Shown in pieces: positions 36,438 through 44,492 of a DNA stretch of 64,000 nt. The DNA lies in NCBI RefSeq assembly GCF_004791025.1, contig NZ_SRUO01000018.1, forward strand, positions 1,079 through 65,078, in the 5' to 3' direction. Source of the stretch: Mesorhizobium sp. M4B.F.Ca.ET.203.01.1.1 (lineage in GTDB: Bacteria; Pseudomonadota; Alphaproteobacteria; Rhizobiales; Rhizobiaceae). Under the pieces are notes generated by a model that was not told the origin of the DNA, did no database searches, and saw only the letters and a list, made by a program, of their open reading frames with translations. Numbering within the stretch: the first letter of the stretch is position 1; each line of letters opens with the position of its first letter. The translations under genes and the position numbers were made by a program.

Positions 36438-37496
36438 ATGGACGCTGTTCGCAGACGCCTGCCATTCTCCAGCTATTCTGATGCCTATGCTCTCCCCAGC
36501 ATTATTAAGTGCGGGACAAACCTTTATCTTGCGCAGTTCGCGTTCATGAAGCTTCTCCCTGCGAAGTACATCATTGAGAAAGCGCTGGCTCGAGGAAATT
36601 TGACTCACGGCATGAAAGTTATCGAGACCTCGAGTGGAACCTTCGCACTCGGTTTGGCCGTAGTTTGCCGGGAACATGGTTTCCAGCTCGAAATCTTCAC
36701 AGATCCAGTGATGGACAAAGGCCTGGAAAACAGGTTGATCTCCTTGGGAGCCGAAGTTGTCATAATAACCGAAAAGGCGAAGCGGGGTGGTTATCAAAGA
36801 AGCCGCCTCGACGCATTAAACGCTAGAATGAGACAGTTAGGCTCCTCCTGTTTCTGGCCCCGGCAATACGAAACACCGGACAATCCGGCAGCCTATAAGC
36901 TCTTCGCCGATCAAATATCGGAGATGTTTGGCGCCGACGTAACTGTGGTTGGCTCCGTCGGATCTGGAGGCTCAACTTGCGGAACGATAGAGCGCCTCCG
37001 CCAAAAAGCCCCTGGTGCGCGCCTAGTCGGAGTGGACACCTTCAATAGCGTCATTTTTGGTCAACCGGACGGCGAACGGAAGCTGCGGGGGCTGGGGAAC
37101 AGTCTTGTCCCGAAGAACGTCAAGCACGAACTGTACGACGAGGTGCATTTCATCTCGGCTCCGCTCGCATTTGCCGCAACGCGTACTCTCCACGAGCGGC
37201 ACGCCGTTTTCGCCGGACCGACTTCCGGCGCGAGCTATATCGTGGGGCGCTGGCGCGCTCGGCAGTATCCAGATGATACCGTAGTCGTCGTATGTCCTGA
37301 TGAAGGCCACCGCTACGTCGATGCTGTTTATGACGATAAGTGGCTCGAGCAGAACGGATGTCTGGATGAAGGTGTACCCCTGGACGCGCCGGCGACCGAA
37401 AATCATCCCTCGACGGCTCTCCCACCATGGAACCGATATCATTGGAATCGGAGAAGCCGGGAAGCTGTCCTACACTTGCTGGAGAATGCTTCATGA
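36438..37496 (+). CDS. Cysteine-synthase-family PLP-dependent enzyme (beta-replacement)
   Basis: The predicted protein is 352 aa, fold-type II. The PLP lysine is Lys38 in FMKLLPAKYIIEKA, where relatives have G-S-KDRPA; the usual Asn-Pro-Gly-Gly-Ser context is replaced by AQFAFM. Then come KVIETSSGTFALGLAVVCREHG (about 80-101) and the phosphate loop GSVGSGGSTCGTIERLR (about 175-191). Closest functional types are SbnA/VioB-like synthases that add an amine nucleophile to an activated serine. With the upstream threonine-kinase homologue it may convert a phospho-hydroxyamino acid into a 2,3-diamino acid or related product. It overlaps the ligase/lyase gene by four bases (ATGA). Confidence 0.82.
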   Translation: MDAVRRRLPFSSYSDAYALPSIIKCGTNLYLAQFAFMKLLPAKYIIEKALARGNLTHGMKVIETSSGTFALGLAVVCREHGFQLEIFTDPVMDKGLENRLISLGAEVVIITEKAKRGGYQRSRLDALNARMRQLGSSCFWPRQYETPDNPAAYKLFADQISEMFGADVTVVGSVGSGGSTCGTIERLRQKAPGARLVGVDTFNSVIFGQPDGERKLRGLGNSLVPKNVKHELYDEVHFISAPLAFAATRTLHERHAVFAGPTSGASYIVGRWRARQYPDDTVVVVCPDEGHRYVDAVYDDKWLEQNGCLDEGVPLDAPATENHPSTALPPWNRYHWNRRSREAVLHLLENAS

Positions 37497-40195
37497 CGAA
37501 CCGGGGTAGCTTCCTTTTCGTGGAAAGCAACACGACAGGCACCGGCGAACTATTGATGACGCGGGCCCGATTCCTGGGCTTTAAGCCCTACCTAGTCACG
37601 CGCAATCCCGCGCGCTATCCGTTTCTCAGGGACTCCGCCGCTGAAGTTATCGAAGCTGAAACCCGCAGCCCGGACGAACTCATCGGAGTCGCCGCCAAAT
37701 TAAAAAACCTCGCGGGAATATATTCGTCGTCAGATTATTTTGTGGAAGCAGCGGCAAGCCTCGCGGCGGCGATCGGGCTGCCAACAGCGGATTCGGGTGC
37801 TATAGCCACCTGCCGGAACAAATGGCAGCAAGCGGTCGAGTTGGAACGAGCATCGATCACGATCCCTAAAACTCGGTTGGCCACTTCCGTCAGGGACGTC
37901 GAGAACATCCTTACACGAGCTACTCTGCCGGTGGTCGTGAAGCCGGTCTCCGGAAGCGGCAGTAGCGGAGTGCGGTTGTGCAATAGTGCCACAGCCGCCA
38001 TCACGGCATTTGAGAGTGCAAAGAACGTATTGTTGGATCAAGTGGATCTGCCCAGTCCCGACATCCTCATCCAGCAATATATACCGGGTAAGGAATACTC
38101 TGCCGAGATAATTGCGTACGATGGGACGCTGCATTGCCTTGGAATTCTTGCCAAGCACAAAAGCCCGCTTCCCTCCTTCGTGGAGGTGGGGCACGACTTC
38201 CCGGCCTCGCTACCGGAGCCATCCCTCAAGGAAGTGGCTTCTTTCGCTGCGCGAGCGGTGTCGGCTCTGGGCCTGAAGTTCGGACCAGCTCATGTGGAAA
38301 TCGTGATAACGGAATCGGGTCCCGTCATCATCGAGGTCAACCCCCGGCTGGCTGGAGGAATGATTCCAGTCATGCTCTCGCACGCCTTGGGCACCTCAAT
38401 CCTTGACATGGTGATTGGACTTTACGCGGGAGAAGGGCTCGCACCTCCACGCGCGAGCGCAAGGGCGGGAGCCATCCGCTTCCAACTCGCTCATAGATCC
38501 GGCAAGCTCAAACGCCTTGGCTTCTCTCGAAATCCAGAGCCGACAGTGCCTGAAGTGGGTCTGCTGAAGTCTGAGGGAGACGAAGTTCAAATAAATGGCG
38601 ACTTCAGAGACCGAGTAGCTTACGCCGTCGGCGTCGCTGATGAACTGAATGCCGCCGTCGCGGCAGCTCAACGGATGATCGACTCCCTTGTGATCGACAT
38701 CGAGACGAGTGTTGGTGAATCGGACAACAAGCAGGACCCTGGGTCAAGCGATACTAGGTGGACTCTGCATCCCGAAGCGATGAAGTTGCTCGCTCCGCCT
38801 ATCGAAATCTCGCGTGACGGTCGCCTTCTACGGCACCAGGCGACCATAGACGAAGCACATCTGGTGATGCTGGCGGACCAGGGCTTGGTCAGCCAAGCAG
38901 CCGCTGCCGAGCTCCTCAAGCACATCTTGGATCTCCAGGACGAGGGCTTTCAGTCTTTGGAAGGCCGCGATGCTCCGCGTGGCCTCTACCTTGCCTACGA
39001 GGCCGAACTTGCCGCCAGAGCTGGCCTAGAAAAGGCCGGTTGGCTGCACCTTGCGAGGTCCCGCAACGACTTGAACGCGACCATTTCTCTCCTGGTTCTT
39101 CGGGAGACAGCATGTTCCATCTCGCAAGAAATAGGAATTGCACAAGATGCCCTGCTTCAGCGAGCGGAAGAGGCATCGAGACTCGTGGCTCCGTTGTACA
39201 GCCAATACCAGATCGCACTCCCTGGGTCGCCAGGCCACTACCTGCTTGGCGTTTTCTTCGCTCTGGGGCGCGAGCGCCAGCGCCTCCATAGTCTGCTGGA
39301 AGACATCAGGAACTGCCCTATGGGAGCTGGTGCCGGCGGAGGCACCAGTATGCAGATTGATCCTTTGAAAACCGCAAGTCTTCTAGGATTTGAAGAGCCG
39401 TCGTTCAACTCACTTGATGCGGTCGCGAGCCGAGACCATCACCTGCACGGGCTTTCTATCTTTGCTAGCACCTCAACCTTGCTCAGTCGTGTGGCCCAGG
39501 ATCTGCAGGTCTGGACGACTCGTGAACTCGCTCTTATCGACATTCCTCGAAATCTTGCCGGGGGCTCGTCCATGCTGCCGCAAAAGAAGAACCCGTTCCT
39601 ACTTGAACACATCAAGGGGTCGGCTAGCACCGTAATTGGCGCATACGTTTCTGCGGCAACGGCTACCTCCAAAGCACCCTTCAGCAACTCGATTGAAGCA
39701 AGCAACTACGGCTGCTCTCCTCTCAGGCTTTCAGAGGAGGCCCTGACGAGGGCCATCATCCTTACATCGCTTATCGTGAAGTACATGTCGTTCAACATCA
39801 GGTCGATGCGCGAACATCTGGAAGACGGGTCATCAATGACGGCCGTCGCCGCGGAACGGATGGCGTCGCAAGGCATCCCTTTCAGGGAGGCCCACACTCA
39901 AATTGGGGAGATCGCGCAGCGACTGTCTCAGGTTAGCTGCGCCACACAACGCCGAAGCGAGCTTGCCAGCCAACTCGCTGGCGTGTTCCCGGCGAGTCTT
40001 GAAGAGTGCAGGGATGCTCTGCAGTTCGGAGGAGGACCCGGAAAACGATCAACCGACGACCAGCTTTCTGCAGCAAAAATGCTTTATCGGGACGCGCAGC
40101 TGAAATGTGCGGACATAAGGGAACGCGGTGCGATCGCCGAGATGCACCGCAAAAGGAGAGTGAAAGAACTCATTGATAAGCACCGGACTGCCTGA
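37493..40195 (+). CDS. ATP-grasp ligase fused to an argininosuccinate-lyase-family domain
   Basis: The predicted protein is 900 aa from the ATG at 37493 that overlaps the preceding stop. The N-terminal ligase (about 1-415) has VVVKPVSGSGSSGVRLC with Lys150, and IIEVNPRLAGG with Glu281 and Asn283. A linker of about 30 residues (SVGESDNKQDPGSSD) follows. The C-terminal fumarase/ASL-fold domain (about 445-900) has LHLARSRND with His519 and the mobile signature loop GGSSMLPQKKNPF (Ser692-Ser693). Where ASLs have YTHLQRAQP this protein has YSQYQIALP, so the catalytic-pair histidine is Gln571. The lyase half could release fumarate from an N-substituted aspartate and the ligase half could couple a carboxylate to an amine. 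The fusion looks intact. Confidence 0.85.
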   Translation: MTNRGSFLFVESNTTGTGELLMTRARFLGFKPYLVTRNPARYPFLRDSAAEVIEAETRSPDELIGVAAKLKNLAGIYSSSDYFVEAAASLAAAIGLPTADSGAIATCRNKWQQAVELERASITIPKTRLATSVRDVENILTRATLPVVVKPVSGSGSSGVRLCNSATAAITAFESAKNVLLDQVDLPSPDILIQQYIPGKEYSAEIIAYDGTLHCLGILAKHKSPLPSFVEVGHDFPASLPEPSLKEVASFAARAVSALGLKFGPAHVEIVITESGPVIIEVNPRLAGGMIPVMLSHALGTSILDMVIGLYAGEGLAPPRASARAGAIRFQLAHRSGKLKRLGFSRNPEPTVPEVGLLKSEGDEVQINGDFRDRVAYAVGVADELNAAVAAAQRMIDSLVIDIETSVGESDNKQDPGSSDTRWTLHPEAMKLLAPPIEISRDGRLLRHQATIDEAHLVMLADQGLVSQAAAAELLKHILDLQDEGFQSLEGRDAPRGLYLAYEAELAARAGLEKAGWLHLARSRNDLNATISLLVLRETACSISQEIGIAQDALLQRAEEASRLVAPLYSQYQIALPGSPGHYLLGVFFALGRERQRLHSLLEDIRNCPMGAGAGGGTSMQIDPLKTASLLGFEEPSFNSLDAVASRDHHLHGLSIFASTSTLLSRVAQDLQVWTTRELALIDIPRNLAGGSSMLPQKKNPFLLEHIKGSASTVIGAYVSAATATSKAPFSNSIEASNYGCSPLRLSEEALTRAIILTSLIVKYMSFNIRSMREHLEDGSSMTAVAAERMASQGIPFREAHTQIGEIAQRLSQVSCATQRRSELASQLAGVFPASLEECRDALQFGGGPGKRSTDDQLSAAKMLYRDAQLKCADIRERGAIAEMHRKRRVKELIDKHRTA

Positions 40196-40309
40196 AGGTG
40201 TGTGTTAGAACGCCCGCTTGCTGGATGGCGCGCAGTCTATTCTAGACTAGCAGCCTGTCGGAATTAGCGAACCAATAGGATATCGGCTAGAAGTCGCCAG
40301 ATGTCGCTT

Positions 40310-40368
40310 GGCAGTTAAACGTAAGAATGCGCCGGTTTTGCTAAGGGTTGGCATTTAAACGTGAGAAT
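40310..40368 (+). repeat. Short direct repeats, IS21-type end remnant
   Basis: Two 19-base copies, GGCAGTTAAACGTAAGAAT (40310-40328) and GGCATTTAAACGTGAGAAT (40350-40368), with 40-base spacing. Repeated motifs of this kind are found at the ends of IS21-family elements. They lie just past the cluster and may mark its right boundary. Confidence 0.5.
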
Positions 40369-40447
40369 CTTGGGCGGCGGATTCTCAAATTATGTGCCTC
40401 TGCGATGAAGCTTTCCACTTACGAGTTCGGGCTATCATGCTCTCGGC

Positions 40448-40924
40448 TTGCTGAAGACTGGACTTTTGACAGGCGTGACCGGCACGGTCGCAAGTGTTGT
40501 GACGGCGGCGTTCCTCGTCCTTCTGGCCAAAGCCGAAGGAAAGTCGGCGCTGCAGCCGACCAACGCCACCAGCCACTGGCTCCACGGCGACAAGGCTGGT
40601 GCGGTTAGGAAGGCCGACCTCGCGCACACGGCGGTCGGCTTCGGCACCCATCATGCTTCGGCCATATTCTGGGCCGCTCCTTTCGAGGCTTGGCTCGCCA
40701 GAAATCCTCCGCGGTCGCCGCTACTGATGCTGCGCGATGCCTCCGCGGTAGCCGCGATCGCTGCGGCTGTGGACTATCTCGTTGTGCCGAAGCGGCTGAC
40801 CCCGGGCTGGGAGACAGTGCTTTCTAAGCGCTCCATCGCAGCTGCGTATGTAGCGCTCGCTCTGGATTTGGCTGCCGGCGGACTAGTCGCGCAGGAGATG
40901 CGAAAAGGCGAGGTAGGGCCATAG
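40448..40924 (+). CDS. Small integral membrane protein of unknown function
   Basis: The predicted protein is 158 aa starting at TTG (MLKTGLLTGVTGTVASVV); no better start is visible. About four hydrophobic segments (about 5-26, 66-84, 98-114, 128-148) are separated by short polar loops (ALQPTNATSHWLHGDKAG, PKRLTPGWET). Such proteins are common and uncharacterised in rhizobia. It stands alone between an IS21-type end and decayed sequence. Confidence 0.6.
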   Translation: MLKTGLLTGVTGTVASVVTAAFLVLLAKAEGKSALQPTNATSHWLHGDKAGAVRKADLAHTAVGFGTHHASAIFWAAPFEAWLARNPPRSPLLMLRDASAVAAIAAAVDYLVVPKRLTPGWETVLSKRSIAAAYVALALDLAAGGLVAQEMRKGEVGP

Positions 40925-41134
40925 CGCCGCGCATTTCGTGGCCATTGAACTCCTGTGCGAAAGCTTCTGTACTACGGCACGAAGTGGAGAACCGTTCGGC
41001 CCACGGCATCGCCGCGGCCGCGGGTGTGTCGATTCAGTTCGTGAACACAAACCCGGACGGCCTCGCAAATCTCGGCCTGATGACCACCCACCGCTGACGC
41101 TGCGCTGCGCCCAGATGGTGCTTGCGGCGCGTGC

Positions 41135-41275
41135 ATGGAGTGCGGCAAAGCCGGACCAAGATACCTCGTCGACGGCCCAGATGGTGGCAAGCCGCGCGAT
41201 TTGATAGGGGAATGTATTCATGGCCGGCCTCCTGCAGGTGCCTATGACAACAATGGCAAAGTCATTGAAGCGTAG
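41135..41275 (+). CDS. Possible 46-aa hypothetical protein
   Basis: ATG at 41135, TAG at 41273-41275. The product starts MECGKAGPRYLVDGPDGGKP and ends DNNGKVIEA: polar, with a non-random, domain-like composition, but no family is recognised and no clear ribosome site is present. It may instead be the tail of a decayed gene. Confidence 0.3.
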   Translation: MECGKAGPRYLVDGPDGGKPRDLIGECIHGRPPAGAYDNNGKVIEA

Positions 41276-41301
41276 ACCTGGATGCGTCTGGGCACGTAGT
41301 T

Positions 41302-41511
41302 ATGGAAATGGAGCGACGCCAGCGGCACTACAAGATTCTGCCGTCAGAATCAGGGCTGTGGTCTGTGATCGATAGCCTGACAGGGCTTCCCGCCGAGAGA
41401 TACGGTCGGCCGCTCACCGGGCTGACCTGGTACGAGGCCGAAAAGGCTGCCTTTAACCTCAGCGAGAGCACTCCGCCATGGATAGCCTTGGTCAGACATC
41501 GCAGACGTTAA
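41302..41511 (+). CDS. Hypothetical protein, 69 aa
   Basis: A small soluble protein: YKILPSESGLWSVIDSLTGL then WYEAEKAAFNLSE. The pattern (a compact beta-beta-alpha, with a question-like IDSLTGLPAERYGRPLTGLT) resembles small stand-alone rhizobial hypothetical proteins. The ribosome site is poor (ACGTAGTT before ATG). Function unknown. Confidence 0.45.
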   Translation: MEMERRQRHYKILPSESGLWSVIDSLTGLPAERYGRPLTGLTWYEAEKAAFNLSESTPPWIALVRHRRR

Positions 41512-41529
41512 TCAAGGCTGCCGATTCCA

Positions 41530-41830
41530 CGGATGGTTGGACGCGATGCGCCTCCCACTCTCACCACACCCGTTCGCGTAACCTCTCACCTCTTCCTTCT
41601 GGATGCGCGCATCATGGCAGGGGGCGCATGTGCTCTCCAGTTCGCCGTACCATAAGAGATCCGGATCGTCGCGGTGCGCCACCAGATGGTTGGCGCCGTG
41701 GAGAACCGTCGCCCGTTCTCTTGCCGATGAAGTGCGGGGTGCCCGTCACCGAAAGGGCGCGCGACACCCAGAATTCTGCCCGTTGGGCCGGGCGACCACC
41801 TTGTTCCCGGCGATGCCTGCTCCACTAGGC
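41530..41830 (-). pseudogene. HNH endonuclease-like remnant, frameshifted
   Basis: The minus strand reads TVLHGANHLVAHRDDPDLLW then YGELESTCAPCHDARIQKEE after a one-base frame change, the NH--H-GD..LFWD..NLQ-LC--CH..K pattern of HNH endonucleases. The upstream part is in yet another frame. Not functional. Confidence 0.5.
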
Positions 41831-42080
41831 CGCAAACTCATAATTGAGGTACCGCTTGTGACGAGTTTTGATTAAAGCACATTCAAGCCTTCTCTTGAGT
41901 CACGATGAATACAGGGCAACGCAAGCTCCTCATGGTTCTCAGATCGGCCAGAGTCCTTGTCGGAGAAACTTCGCCAAGATTTTTGGTAATTCCGGCTAAA
42001 CTAACCGGTTTTGTCCCTCGCATAACGCCGCGGAGCCCCTACACGGGAGTACTTGCGTAAAGATCAATGGGAGGAGACTT

Positions 42081-43328
42081 ATGGCGAAGAAGAAGCTTCT
42101 AATAGTGACCGGAGCGGGGTCGACCCTTGAGTTTGGCATGCCTTCTGTCGCGGAAGTTGGCGACACAATTAAAAGCAAAATGCAGGCGTGTTTTCCACTC
42201 GCCAATCGTCCTGGTGAGAACCTCTATGGGTTTATCGAACAAGCGATCCGGAAACGCTGGAACGCAGGCGCTTCGCGCGGCCGATTTCGTGACCTCAATT
42301 TTGAAGACGTTCTTTATACCGTATTCGCTGCGTCCGGGCTGCTGGAACATGGACCATCCTCTCCAGCGCTGTCGGCTATCGTGAGACCGGAAAACCTGCC
42401 GGACTTCAAGTTCTTTGGCCGGGATCTCCACTCGGTGGATAGCTTTCAAATGTACAATCTCGGGAGTTATGCGATCGACAGCATTCTCGACGATGTCCGT
42501 GAGCGGTGCAGGGCTGCCGAGCGTGACCGAATGGCCCAGTTCGACTTGCTCCAGTCCTTCATCGCCGAACTCAATAGCGAGTTTGAGGTTGCGATGGTAA
42601 CGCTCAACTACGACAACGTAATGCATCGCGCTATGTCGAACGCGGAGACGGGGTTTGATCCTCGCACCAGGCGATTTGAGCAAGAAAGGCTTTTCCTTCG
42701 CCCGAATTGGTCTTGCATGCTCCATCTTCATGGTTCGATTCATTTCGACATGCCAATACCGAGTACTCCCGATATGCACGAGATATTTTGGCAGCCCGAC
42801 ATCAACGCTGTCTTCTCGCAAAACTCCTCTGGGCGAAGTGGACGCACCAACCCTGAAGGCACCAAATTACCGACTTCTGCGATCGTCGCCGGCTACGGCA
42901 AAACAACACAAATTCTGAGAAGACCATTCAGAACTTATTACGCCGAATTGGACCGCCTTGTAGGAGCCTGTGATGCTCTCATGCTTGCGGGCTATGGCTT
43001 CGGCGATCCGCACCTGAATATTGCGTTCGAGCGCTTCCGAGACTCGCGCCGGAGACCGGTGGCAATTATCGGCTATGCCAAACGAGGTTCGATGACCTTG
43101 GGGGGCTTCGATGACGGCTCTCTAGCGACCGGCGTGGTACACACTTTCGATACCGATCTCGGCACGATGCGTTGGCTGGGACACAGTTGTCCAGGTGAAA
43201 TAGACGAGCTAGTTGATCTCGGGGAGTTCGAGACCAGCAATGATCCCAGCACGCCGTTAGGTGTGTGGTACGGCGGCATGATGGAAGCTTGCAAACAGCC
43301 GGACAGGATTATCGCAAAACTGAAATAG
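42081..43328 (+). CDS. SIR2-like domain protein
   Basis: The predicted protein is 415 aa. The N-terminal nucleotide loop is LIVTGAGSTLEFGMPS (about 7-22). The catalytic-region motifs are VTLNYDN (about 173) and LHLHGSIHFD (about 214-223), and the C-terminal phosphate loop is MLAGYGFGDPHLNIAFERF (about 309-327). This is the SIR2_2 type found in many anti-phage NAD-degrading proteins and also in uncharacterised housekeeping proteins. No recognisable partner (Argonaute, HerA, TIR or similar) is adjacent. GGGAGGAG precedes the ATG. It is isolated between decayed regions, consistent with transferred cargo. The defence role is inference. Confidence 0.78.
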   Translation: MAKKKLLIVTGAGSTLEFGMPSVAEVGDTIKSKMQACFPLANRPGENLYGFIEQAIRKRWNAGASRGRFRDLNFEDVLYTVFAASGLLEHGPSSPALSAIVRPENLPDFKFFGRDLHSVDSFQMYNLGSYAIDSILDDVRERCRAAERDRMAQFDLLQSFIAELNSEFEVAMVTLNYDNVMHRAMSNAETGFDPRTRRFEQERLFLRPNWSCMLHLHGSIHFDMPIPSTPDMHEIFWQPDINAVFSQNSSGRSGRTNPEGTKLPTSAIVAGYGKTTQILRRPFRTYYAELDRLVGACDALMLAGYGFGDPHLNIAFERFRDSRRRPVAIIGYAKRGSMTLGGFDDGSLATGVVHTFDTDLGTMRWLGHSCPGEIDELVDLGEFETSNDPSTPLGVWYGGMMEACKQPDRIIAKLK

Positions 43329-43851
43329 GTTCCGCGTCAGAGGGCGCGATAAAATCATTACTGCGGGAGCATCGTCGAAGCAGAGCAGAAGGCTTGCGCC
43401 TCTGTTGCGAAAGCACGCGGGCAAGCTGGCGCGCATAGCCCCGCAATCCCGCGTGACGGCGGCGACTATGCTGATGCTCCTACGGTCGCCCTGTTGAACC
43501 GGTCTCACGGCCACGAAATTTCTCCGGCATCGAACTGACTTGGTCTCGCTGGCGGGCATTTCGGTGCTTCCGCCTTGTACGCCTTGTATTGACGGCAGCG
43601 AAGGAGGCCCTCCAATCCGCGCCACCGCAACCGTTGCGGCAAAGAGGGGTGCGTTTATGCGGCACATCCCAAATCTGGCGCAAGTCCAACCGATTGGCGG
43701 CCACTGCCATTCCTGCGGCGACATGGCTATAGCATTCTTTCCGGCGCCGAGCTGACAGTCACTCGCAAATGTGTGTCATGCACTGGATGCACGGTGTGGT
43801 TGCAAAATCCGGGACGTTGTGCTAGGGCATGTAACACGAAGAGGCTTTCGA
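43329..43851. other. Region of 520 bases without a recognised gene
   Basis: No supported gene. Short open stretches on both strands have no recognisable motifs. It may contain the promoter of the gene at 43852. Confidence 0.35.
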
Positions 43852-44364
43852 ATGAAGCGGATGCAAGAAAAGGACATTCCGGCGTTCGTGCAGGAGGTGG
43901 CCGCAACCGGCTGCGATATCTGTGCCGTTGGTCCGGCTTACTACACCATGGGCGATTCCGATGTTCCGCGCGGCAGTCGGAGGGGGCTGTACAAGAAGCT
44001 CGCCGACATCGACGCGCGCTACGGCAGCCGCGATCACCTGCGTTACCAGATCGTGGCGCACCTGGCCTCGATTGGCCGCTATATCGACGCGCCTCCACCG
44101 GACGAGGGAACGTGGATCGATAGTGAGGCACCCGAGTTAGACGAGGTCACGCCTTACGACATGGCGCACCTCCCGACCTACGCAGTCCTGCTGTTCGCGG
44201 CAGCCGAGGGCGCTGACTGGCGCAAGGTGGCACGAGCCACCTTGAACATTGACCCAGAGCGCCAGCCGGAACGGGCACGTCGGGCCTGGGCGTCGCACTT
44301 GGCGCGGGCGCGGTGGATGGCGACGAGCGGCTGCGGGCAGCTTCGGGGCGATTTGCTGCAATAG
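43852..44364 (+). CDS. Hypothetical protein, 170 aa
   Basis: Started at the ATG giving MKRMQEKDIPAFVQEVAATGCDICAVGPAYY; an earlier in-frame start adds unlikely residues. The protein is soluble, mostly helical, with a Trp-rich end (ADWRKVARATLNIDPERQPERARRAWASHLARARWM) suggestive of DUF2285-type DNA-binding proteins of mobile elements. I am not sure of the family. Confidence 0.55.
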   Translation: MKRMQEKDIPAFVQEVAATGCDICAVGPAYYTMGDSDVPRGSRRGLYKKLADIDARYGSRDHLRYQIVAHLASIGRYIDAPPPDEGTWIDSEAPELDEVTPYDMAHLPTYAVLLFAAAEGADWRKVARATLNIDPERQPERARRAWASHLARARWMATSGCGQLRGDLLQ

Positions 44365-44492
44365 GACATCGGCTGCCCGTAAGGAAGCCCCACCGGCAGG
44401 CCGTCTCCGGAGGGGGGGCCTCATGGCAGGTCACGAGCGGCATCGTCGTGGTGTATGCCGTGTGAGCAGAAGACGGTTCAGGCAATGTCCAA

